Assembly (NCBI GenBank): GCA_903642225.1
Contig: CAHJWI010000024.1
Location: 1-62,153 of the forward strand
DNA length: 62,153 nucleotides
DNA from: Acidobacteriaceae bacterium
GTDB lineage: Bacteria > Acidobacteriota > Terriglobia > Terriglobales > Acidobacteriaceae
Direction: 5' to 3'
The translations under genes were made by a program, and so were the position numbers. Below, one piece after another: positions 55,964 to 62,153 of this stretch (within the stretch, counting starts at the first letter, position 1; each line of letters opens with the position of its first letter). The notes beneath the pieces are model-generated. The model saw only the letters and a list, made by a program, of their open reading frames with translations, was not told the DNA's origin and ran no database searches.

Positions 55964-57565
55964 ATGGCGACCACAGCTCCCGTTCCCACTTCCATCCTCG
56001 ATCAGAAGCTTAAAGACTCAAAGGGCGGCAAAGCCGGCGCTCTGGTCTTTGGGATCATGCTCGTTACCGGTCTGATTTATATCGGCATCAAGCTCGGTTC
56101 TGACCTGTCAGTGGTGCATTCCGCATCGGTGTTCCCGTTCGTTCTGCTCGGTCTCGCTCTGCTGATTGCGCTTGGCTTTGAGTTTGTCAACGGCTTCCAC
56201 GACACCGCGAACGCGGTCGCAACCGTGATCTACACTCACTCGCTGGAGCCGCATGTCGCGGTGGTCTGGTCGGGCATCTGGAACTTTATCGGTGTGCTTA
56301 CAAGTTCTGGTGCGGTGGCGTTCGCCATCATCTCGCTACTGCCGGTGGAACTGATTTTGAAGGTGAGCAAGGGCTCAGGCTTCTCAATGGTGTTTGCACT
56401 GCTGGTTGCGGCCATCCTTTGGAACCTGGCGACCTGGTATCGCGGCCTGCCTGCCTCCAGCTCACACACGATGATTGGTTCCATTCTTGGAGTGGGCATC
56501 GCCAACCAGCTCATGCAGGGCAACTCCGGTACGGCGGGCGTCGACTGGGAGCAGGTCCTCAAGGTCTTCAAGGCGCTGTTGCTGTCGCCGCTCGTGGGCT
56601 TTGTGATGGCAGCGGCTATCTTCCTGCTGTTTAAATTTGTGGCACGCGACCCGCGGCTCTACAAGGCGCCGGAAGGCACAGAACCGCCACCGTTCTACAT
56701 TCGCGCGCTCCTGGTGCTCACCTGCACCGGCGTCAGCTTTTTTCATGGATCCAACGACGGCCAGAAGGGCATGGGCCTCATCATGCTCATCCTCGTCGGC
56801 ACGGTACCGACTGCATACGCGCTGAATCACACTGTCGATCGTGGCTCCGTGACCACCTTTGCCGCTGTTTCCCAGCAGGTGATTGAGTCTGTCGGCCACT
56901 ATGTCGAGCCGTCCGCCAGCGTCTCCGATTCTGGCCAGGAGCTCGAACGCTTTGTTTCGTCTCACAAGTACCAGCCAGCCACCATGCTTGCGTTGCAGCA
57001 GATGGTGAACGACGTGCGCAACGAGGCAGTGGGCTACGGCTCGCTCGGCAACGTGCCGCAGGACATGCAGGCCAACGTGCGGAATCAGATGTACCTGACC
57101 AGCGAAACTTTCCGCCTGCTGCCCAAGTACGGCCCCAAGATCAGCCAGCCTGACGTCAAGATCATCTCCAACTACAAGGGCTTTCTCGATAAGTCGACCA
57201 AGTTCATCCCAACATGGGTGAAGGTTGCCGTGGCTCTGTCGCTGGGCCTGGGCACCATGGTCGGCTGGAAGCGCATCGTCATCACAGTAGGTGAAAAGAT
57301 CGGGAAGACGCACCTTACCTACGCACAGGGCGCGGCTGCAGAGATTACCGCCATGATTACCATCGGCCTGGCCGACGGTGCCGGCCTGCCGGTGTCCACC
57401 ACGCACGTGCTCTCCTCTGGAGTGGCAGGCACCATGGCGGCAAACCGCAGCGGCCTGCAGATGTCGACGATTCGCGACATCGCCATGGCATGGGTCTTTA
57501 CGCTGCCGGCGGCTGCCCTGCTTAGCGGATGCCTGTTCTGGCTCTTCAACCTCATTGCACATTAG
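55964..57565 (+). CDS. pit: PiT-family inorganic phosphate transporter
   Basis: Low-affinity phosphate:cation symporter, 533 residues, inner membrane. The two family half-motifs are GFHDTANAVATVIYTHSL, followed later by SSSHTMIGSILGVGIANQL, and near the end GLADGAGLPVSTTHVLSSGVAG. Between them lies a 150-residue cytoplasmic insert. About ten to eleven spans. AGGTG precedes the ATG at 55964. Divergent from pstS, so high- and low-affinity phosphate uptake share one control region. Confidence 0.95.
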   Translation: MATTAPVPTSILDQKLKDSKGGKAGALVFGIMLVTGLIYIGIKLGSDLSVVHSASVFPFVLLGLALLIALGFEFVNGFHDTANAVATVIYTHSLEPHVAVVWSGIWNFIGVLTSSGAVAFAIISLLPVELILKVSKGSGFSMVFALLVAAILWNLATWYRGLPASSSHTMIGSILGVGIANQLMQGNSGTAGVDWEQVLKVFKALLLSPLVGFVMAAAIFLLFKFVARDPRLYKAPEGTEPPPFYIRALLVLTCTGVSFFHGSNDGQKGMGLIMLILVGTVPTAYALNHTVDRGSVTTFAAVSQQVIESVGHYVEPSASVSDSGQELERFVSSHKYQPATMLALQQMVNDVRNEAVGYGSLGNVPQDMQANVRNQMYLTSETFRLLPKYGPKISQPDVKIISNYKGFLDKSTKFIPTWVKVAVALSLGLGTMVGWKRIVITVGEKIGKTHLTYAQGAAAEITAMITIGLADGAGLPVSTTHVLSSGVAGTMAANRSGLQMSTIRDIAMAWVFTLPAAALLSGCLFWLFNLIAH

Positions 57566-57574
57566 CTGAACGGC

Positions 57575-57615
57575 AAAGCCCCGCGCCTTGCGAAAGCGAG
57601 GCGTGGGGCTTTTTG
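57575..57615 (+). terminator. Terminator of the PiT gene
   Basis: AAAGCCCCGCGCCTTGC and GCGAGGCGTGGGGCTTTTT form a long stem with a GAAA tetraloop and a T run, nine bases after the stop. Confidence 0.9.
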
Positions 57616-57668
57616 TTTGCACCCTACCTGGCTTTATAGGCAAGCAGGCGGCTATGCGACCATGAAGC

Positions 57669-58988
57669 ATGCTCCGCAAGCCCCAGCGCGCGCAAACCGC
57701 TGCACTGCCCTACCGCGAAGCCGACACCATCGGTCCCGCCGCCATCCTCTCTCGTCGCGCTGCGGACAGGCTGCGCGCGGGGCATCTGTGGGTGTATCGG
57801 ACAGAGGTTGAGGGCCTGATCCCCGCTCTTGGCAGCGAAACAATTGCGGCAGGCTCGCTTGTGACACTTGTTGATAGTCGACTGATCCCTCTAGGCACTG
57901 CCCTGTTCAGCGACAGCAGTGAACTGACCTTGCGGCGGATCTCCGCCGAACCCAGGCTGACGCGTGGCGAGTACCTTGACGACGTGCGTACCCGTGTCCG
58001 TGCCGCGGTAGCGCTGCGTGCGCCGATGCTAGCGACCGGCGAGACCGATTCTGCACGCCTGGTGTTTGCAGAAGCGGATACCCTTCCCGGCATCATTGCC
58101 GACCGGTACCACGACCTCGTAGTGGTGCAACTGCTGACACAAGGCACAGCGCAGGCCGATGTACGCGAGCTGCTGGCACAGGAACTGGCCTTGCCAGGCG
58201 TACGTACCGTGGTCGAGCGTCCTGATCCCCGCATTCGCGAGCTCGAAAACCTGCCTGCGCCTCCAACAGCCCCGTTATTTCAACAGACCGGCACCGGCCC
58301 CGACCTGCACACAACGTTCACCCTGAACGGCCTGCACCTGGACTACGACGCCAACGCCGGCCAGAAGACCGGCGCGTTTCTCGATCAGCGGCTGAACTAT
58401 GCGGCAGCGGCCCGCCACGCTGCGGCTGCACGCGCTGCGCGGACTGAAGCTGCCGGTGACTTCCGCGCGCTCGACATCTGCACCTATCAGGGCGGTTTCG
58501 CGCTGCACCTGGCGCGCGTGTGCACCCACGTTACCGGCGTGGATGCCAGCCGCACTGCACTGGAGACGGCGGAGGCCAATCTTCAGCGCAATCAGTCTGA
58601 GCTTTCAGCGGAGGTGGCTTGGGTGGAAGCCGACGCCTTTGAGCTGTTGCGATCGCTCGACGCCGATGGAACGAAGTTCGACTGCATCGTGCTGGACCCA
58701 CCTGCATTCGCAAAGAGCCGCCGCGCGGTAGAAGGTGCATTGCGTGGCTACAAGGAGCTGAACCTGCGTGCGCTGCGCATGCTGAATCCAGGGGGCATCC
58801 TGGTTACATGTTCGTGCTCGCACCACATCTCCCTGCAGGATCTGACCAACACCGTGGCCGAGGCAGCCAGCGACACAGGTCGCCACCTGCGCCTGCTGGA
58901 GACTCGCGCCGCCGCACCGGATCATCCAGAGGTGCTGACCCTTCCCGAAACACGCTACTTGAAATGTTTGATACTGCAGGCGGATTAG
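57669..58988 (+). CDS. rlmI: Class I SAM-dependent rRNA methyltransferase, RlmI-like
   Basis: Likely methylates a cytosine of 23S rRNA. The 439-residue product has an N-terminal PUA-like domain (about 25-105, HLWVYRTEVEGL), a middle domain with FAEADTLPGIIADRY, then the methyltransferase: NAGQKTGAFLDQRLN, ICTYQGGFALHLAR (SAM motif), DPPAFAKSRRAVEGALRGYKEL and the final SCSHHI catalytic segment. Organisation matches RlmI. Its stop overlaps the next convergent gene by four bases. Confidence 0.88.
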   Translation: MLRKPQRAQTAALPYREADTIGPAAILSRRAADRLRAGHLWVYRTEVEGLIPALGSETIAAGSLVTLVDSRLIPLGTALFSDSSELTLRRISAEPRLTRGEYLDDVRTRVRAAVALRAPMLATGETDSARLVFAEADTLPGIIADRYHDLVVVQLLTQGTAQADVRELLAQELALPGVRTVVERPDPRIRELENLPAPPTAPLFQQTGTGPDLHTTFTLNGLHLDYDANAGQKTGAFLDQRLNYAAAARHAAAARAARTEAAGDFRALDICTYQGGFALHLARVCTHVTGVDASRTALETAEANLQRNQSELSAEVAWVEADAFELLRSLDADGTKFDCIVLDPPAFAKSRRAVEGALRGYKELNLRALRMLNPGGILVTCSCSHHISLQDLTNTVAEAASDTGRHLRLLETRAAAPDHPEVLTLPETRYLKCLILQAD

Positions 58989-59698
58989 GGCTTTGTTACG
59001 GTCGGTGACGCAGAGGGAGTCGCAGGTACTGTGCGCAGGGCAAAGCTGCCCAGCTCCGTTGAACCGGGTCGTACCGCAAGCGCACCCAGCGTCTCCCCCG
59101 CATCGGGTGTCTGGTCCTGCAGCCGGAACACCAGCACGCCCGGCTCAATCTCCGTTGCCGACAGAAGGCGCAGCCCGCCTGTTTTGAACCGAAGCGCAAG
59201 CAACGCATCCACCGTGGCGTCCGGAGCCTTGCTGGGCACGGCCTGCTCCAGAGCCGTCGCATCGGACTGGTTGAACGCCGCCAGCCAGCGGTACAGTGCG
59301 TGGCCTGCGATATCGTCAGGGATAAGGCCCTGCTGCGGGCCAAAGCGCGGCAGGCGCACCATAATGGTGGGGTGAACCCTGCGGTACGCAGCCTTGCCAG
59401 GGTGCGCCGGCTCCGGCGCATCTCCCGCATCGCCAACGTAAACGACATCCACCTGCGACGGGTCGTCCTGGTCGTCGTCATTCTCATCCTGCGACGAAGC
59501 GACGCCACGGCTCGCCTTAGGGGCATCCGCACGATGATGTTTTCGGCTGTGGTTCAATCCGTACGCGATGCCGGAGAAAACTCCCGCGAAGACACATACC
59601 GCAATCAGCACCGCCGCCGGACGGATAGGCTGGCGGCCCATGACGTGAAAGCTGGGCCCACGCGATACCAACGTATCGTCGGCGTGTGTTTGCGGCAT
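58985..59698 (-). CDS. Membrane-anchored hypothetical protein
   Basis: A 237-residue protein with one N-terminal span (PAAVLIAVCVFAGVFSGIAYGL) after a 30-residue cytoplasmic end, then a histidine/lysine segment, an Asp-rich linker (ENDDDQDD), and a soluble extracytoplasmic part of about 150 residues with no recognised motif. The ATG at 59698 has AAAGGAGG eight bases upstream. It ends in TTAG shared with the rlmI stop. Unknown function. Confidence 0.65.
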   Translation of the reverse strand: MPQTHADDTLVSRGPSFHVMGRQPIRPAAVLIAVCVFAGVFSGIAYGLNHSRKHHRADAPKASRGVASSQDENDDDQDDPSQVDVVYVGDAGDAPEPAHPGKAAYRRVHPTIMVRLPRFGPQQGLIPDDIAGHALYRWLAAFNQSDATALEQAVPSKAPDATVDALLALRFKTGGLRLLSATEIEPGVLVFRLQDQTPDAGETLGALAVRPGSTELGSFALRTVPATPSASPTVTKP

Positions 59699-59891
59699 GG
59701 GCCCGTCCTCCTTTGTATCCGGCTGGCTGCAGACCAGGACGTGATCGCTGTCCTCTACTCCCATCCTAGTTCGCTGCGTCGCACAGGTTTTGGCGCTAAA
59801 ACTGCACTAAACCGAAACAACAGCGTTGTATACTACTGTTTGCGGAACCGCAGAATGCGCCGGAAAGGCTCATCGGGGGGCGAGTTACCGC

Positions 59892-59905
59892 GGAGGCTAC
59901 CCATT
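59892..59905 (+). promoter_or_regulatory. Ribosome binding site and AUU start of infC
   Basis: GGAGG at 59892-59896, six bases, then ATT at 59903-59905. No ATG has a comparable site. Confidence 0.75.
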
Positions 59906-60499
59906 CCACCGTTTACCGACAAGCGCGCGCAGAAGTCCTTTATCCGCATCAATGAAAAGATCCGTGCACGTGAAGTGCGCGTGATTGATGACAACGGTGA
60001 ACAGCTCGGCATCATGGCACCGTTCGATGCGCTGAAGATCGCCCGCGAGCGTTCGCTCGACCTCGTAGAGATTTCACCAAATGCCGTTCCGCCGGTCTGC
60101 CGCATTCAGGACTATGGCAAGTACCTGTACGAGAAGGACAAGAGCGAGCGCGCCGCACGCAAGAAGCAGAAGGTTATCGTCATCAAGGAAGTAAAATTCT
60201 CAGTGACGGTAGACGAGCACGACTATCAGACAAAAAAGAACCAGGCGGTCCGCTTCCTTGGCGAAGGCGACAAGGTCAAAGCTTCCTTACGCTTCCGAGG
60301 CCGGCAGATGGCCCACCGCGACCTGGGATACAAGATCATCAACCGCCTCATCATGGACATCGGTCAGACCGGTATCGTCGAATTCATGCCGCGCATGGAA
60401 GGCACCACGCTGCACGCGATACTGGCACCAAGCAAGAAGCAGGAGGCCGTTGCTTCGAAGAAGGCTGCCGGTGTGCCGCAGGTGGAGGTAACAGCCTAG
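59903..60499 (+). CDS. infC: Translation initiation factor IF-3 with AUU start
   Basis: Binds the 30S subunit, prevents subunit joining and rejects non-canonical start codons. The 198-residue product begins (M)PPFTDKRAQKSFIRINEKIRAREVRV, then LDLVEISPNAVPPVCRIQDYGKYLYEK, KEVKFSVTVDEHDYQTK and GRQMAHRDLGY, as in the family. Distance from the ATT start to RINEKIRA is 14 residues, the same as in E. coli IF3. An in-frame ATG at 59855 would add 16 unconserved residues and has a weaker site. AUU starts of infC are known to allow autoregulation. The C-terminus has an extra Lys/Ala tail. The usual rpmI-rplT partners do not follow. Confidence 0.95.
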   Translation: MPPFTDKRAQKSFIRINEKIRAREVRVIDDNGEQLGIMAPFDALKIARERSLDLVEISPNAVPPVCRIQDYGKYLYEKDKSERAARKKQKVIVIKEVKFSVTVDEHDYQTKKNQAVRFLGEGDKVKASLRFRGRQMAHRDLGYKIINRLIMDIGQTGIVEFMPRMEGTTLHAILAPSKKQEAVASKKAAGVPQVEVTA

Positions 60500-60537
60500 G
60501 TTGCTGACGAGACAGCCTGAATTGATCGGGACAAGCA

Positions 60538-60565
60538 AGGCCGCCATGAGTTTGGCGGCCTCTTT
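60538..60565 (+). terminator. Terminator after infC
   Basis: AGGCCGCC and GGCGGCCT pair, with TCTTT following. Lies between infC and a convergent gene. Confidence 0.8.
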
Positions 60566-60574
60566 CCGTTAGAG

Positions 60575-61528
60575 CTAACCAGCCAACTGGCCGAAGCGGC
60601 TCACGATACTCAACTTTTCGGTTGCAAGGGCCTTCTTTGCCTGCGCTCGCGCGTGCGCCGCCCAAGGTCCGACCGGGTCAAGCCGGATGTACTGCATCCA
60701 GTGGCGCAAAGCGCGGCGGCGCTCGCCCAGACGCTCATAGGCCAGTGCCAGGTTGTAGTGCACATCCGCGTATTCCGGCACAATCTGGATAGCCCGCGTG
60801 TATGCGGCAACAGCTTCTGGCAGGCGCTGCAATTCGTCCAGCACATTGCCCAGGTTGAAGAATGCCAGGGCATAGTCGGGGTCGATCTCCGCCGCCGCAC
60901 GGTAGCAGCCTTCCGCATCGGCGTAACGTCCGTCGTTGTACAGGATGGTGCCAAGGTTGATAGAAGCGGGCGCATGTGTGGGCCATAGCTGCAGCACCTC
61001 GCGGTACAGCTCGGTCGCCGCACTCACCGTTTCAGGCCGCTCCTCCAGCTTGACGGCATCCGCGAAGAGCTGTTGAGCCTTCTGCACCTGTTGGGCAGAG
61101 ACCCCGGTACCGACCGCAGGCCCCACACGGATAGGGGATGGCTGCGCGTTGCGGGCGGGTGCCTCGAAATCAAAGCCGAACTGCTGCGTAAGCGGGTCAA
61201 GCAGGGATCCGTTATAGCGAAAGACCAGCCGCGCGCCCTGCGGCAACGGCATGCGATCGCCCAACGGATCAGAGACGCCACAGCGACGCTGCATGGCCTC
61301 TACCGACCTGCGAATGGAACGCGTGTTGACCCGTCCCTTGCTGAGCGTGGCAAGGCGGCGCACCCGCGCCAGGCCCGCTACGCCCAACGTCTCATCCTCT
61401 TCCATAATGGTACCTAACAGCCCGAGCCGCTTCCACGCACTCAGTCGCTGCGGTGCCACACCAAGCATGCGCGCCACCTGCGCCAGGGAATAGCGCGTGG
61501 GCGCGTTGATCACCTGAGCTGAAGCCAT
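60575..61528 (-). CDS. MerR-type DNA-binding domain fused to TPR repeats
   Basis: A 317-residue protein. Residues about 10-80 form a MerR-like winged helix (YSLAQVARMLGVAPQRLSAWKRLGLL and the second helix pair). Residues about 130-317 hold tetratricopeptide repeats with helix patterns such as APASINLGTILYNDGRYADAEGCYRAAAEIDPDYA, repeated at least three times (shown here in parts). No metal-binding cysteines as in classical MerR. It may regulate genes in response to a protein partner via TPR. ATG at 61528 has AAAGGG eight bases upstream. Alternative start 61588. Confidence 0.72.
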   Translation of the reverse strand: MASAQVINAPTRYSLAQVARMLGVAPQRLSAWKRLGLLGTIMEEDETLGVAGLARVRRLATLSKGRVNTRSIRRSVEAMQRRCGVSDPLGDRMPLPQGARLVFRYNGSLLDPLTQQFGFDFEAPARNAQPSPIRVGPAVGTGVSAQQVQKAQQLFADAVKLEERPETVSAATELYREVLQLWPTHAPASINLGTILYNDGRYADAEGCYRAAAEIDPDYALAFFNLGNVLDELQRLPEAVAAYTRAIQIVPEYADVHYNLALAYERLGERRRALRHWMQYIRLDPVGPWAAHARAQAKKALATEKLSIVSRFGQLAG

Positions 61529-61769
61529 CGCTGAAACCCTTTGCGAACCGTTGCGGCAGACGCCCATCGTCATGCTGCCGGTTCTCATAACCGCTTCTCG
61601 GAGTATGCGATGCGGGCGTTGCCGGAATCAAGGCATACAGGGGGAATACAGGTGGATAACCCGTACCCAACGTAAAAGATGTAAGCGGGGCGCCCACGAT
61701 GTGAAAGCAAGGGAAGGTCGGCGTCGGCGCGCTGCCCAAAACCACAATCCGTGATGCTCTTGCTTGCAA
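61529..61769. other. Non-coding stretch upstream of the MerR-TPR gene
   Basis: About 240 bases without a convincing frame. It should hold the MerR-TPR promoter on the minus strand. No RNA gene or strong repeat is visible. Confidence 0.4.
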
Positions 61770-61919
61770 TGGCTGGGTAATTAGAAAGCGGCCCCCATCG
61801 TCAGAGTTCCACTGAACGTTGAGGATAGATGATCCGGCAGTGTCACCCGCGCTACCCTGCGTGGTGATCTGCACACGAAAGAAGTGGGTCTTGCCAGCCT
61901 CTGCCGGAAAGTCTTCGCA
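61770..61919 (-). pseudogene. Probable remnant of a DUF2846-type gene
   Basis: The minus strand frame reads CEDFPAEAGKTHFFRVQ, a glycine-rich stretch and LNVQWNSDDGGRFLITQ. This resembles the C-terminal part of acidobacterial DUF2846 lipoprotein-type domains (AEAGKTYYFR, then D-[SD]-[DE]-x-G-[KR]-[FY]-L). A stop codon lies just upstream in this frame and there is no nearby start, so the N-terminal part is missing; the frame also runs on without a stop. An alternative frame over the same bases ends in GTLTMGAAF with a stop. Low certainty. Confidence 0.3.
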
Positions 61920-62078
61920 AGTCTAATGAGCAGGAGCAAGCCCTGCAGTACTGGTTGGGAGAAGCAACGTCGCACAACCAATCCGCAAGGGGACTGGGCG
62001 GCGGTATACAAGCACTTTAACAATACAACACAGCCTGAAGTGGGCTCATAACGGGGCCGCCTTGCTTTCGGGCATCTG

Positions 62079-62153
62079 TGGAGCCGACGAACGGACTTGA
62101 ACCGTTGACCTGCTGATTACGAATCAGCTGCTCTACCAACTGAGCTACGTCGG
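62079..62153 (-). tRNA. tRNA-Thr (anticodon CGU), 5' base outside the window
   Basis: On the minus strand the sequence has the D arm TAGCTCAGTTGGTAGAGCA, an anticodon stem CTGAT/ATCAG with loop TTCGTAA (anticodon CGT), the T arm GGTTCAAGTCC, and acceptor CGTCGGC followed by T and an encoded CCA (62079-62081). The first G of the acceptor stem would lie at 62154, one base past the window. Confidence 0.95.

Noticed and set aside
59300..59902. Extended upstream form of infC (399 codons)
   Set aside because: The upstream part is antisense to the hypothetical membrane-anchored gene and Arg/Val-rich without similarity to IF3.
1..62153. CRISPR array, prophage, insertion sequence or integron
   Set aside because: No regularly spaced direct repeats, integrase, transposase or phage structural genes were seen; the repeats found are short hairpins.

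Overview
The window is high-GC chromosomal DNA from a Gram-negative bacterium, most likely an acidobacterium of the Terriglobus/Granulicella type. This is an inference from family content: a secreted protein of the VWFA-related acidobacterial type, a PEP-CTERM protein, LpxI-type lipid A synthesis, a MerR-TPR regulator, a bacterial PNGase A, and a hairpin repeat of a kind I associate with acidobacteria. I see no phage, insertion sequence, integrase or CRISPR array. The window looks like core chromosome with scattered accessory carbohydrate and secreted-protein genes.

Layout. 1-9 kb: start of lepA preceded by three tandem micro-ORFs, a lipoprotein lytic transglycosylase, an acidic/lysine-rich histone H1-like protein, a secreted peroxiredoxin, a PEP-CTERM protein, lpxI with a coupled small gene, RNase P RNA, and a VWFA-type protein. 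9-20 kb: a DUF4126 membrane protein, a GH1-like glycosidase, a flavin disulfide reductase, glyA, two transporters, an alpha/beta hydrolase and a GH28 enzyme. 20-32 kb: dps, a lone molybdopterin oxidoreductase, two periplasmic folding lipoproteins (DsbA-like and parvulin-like), dnaB, a PNGase A-like protein, xth and a beta-lactamase-fold hydrolase. 32-42 kb: mnmG carrying an in-frame repeat insertion, a DedA-rhodanese fusion, and a sugar transporter divergent from a 1308-residue GH13 protein.

41-46 kb holds iron-sulfur assembly: iscR-iscS-small ORF-iscU, with an IscA-type carrier nearby, then pgsA. 46-57 kb holds clpB and a phosphate block: pstS-pstC-pstA-pstB-phoU followed by an outer-membrane porin on one strand, and a PiT transporter on the other, with a Pho-box-like repeat between pstS and PiT. 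57-62 kb has an RlmI-like methyltransferase, infC with an apparent AUU start, a MerR-TPR protein, a probable DUF2846 remnant and a tRNA-Thr(CGU) cut at the edge by one base.

The least ordinary signals are these: (1) tandem micro-ORFs before lepA with a shared Pro-Cys-x-Val-Ala pattern, one apparently frameshifted, and a similar micro-ORF beside glyA; (2) a hairpin repeat inserted in frame into mnmG, with a second copy at 20.7 kb; (3) infC with an AUU start and xth with an apparent AUC start; (4) the strongly bipolar H1-like protein; (5) the long GH13 protein with an altered region IV. I did not find a clear, complete, new multi-gene system. The micro-ORF family is the best candidate for something undescribed.
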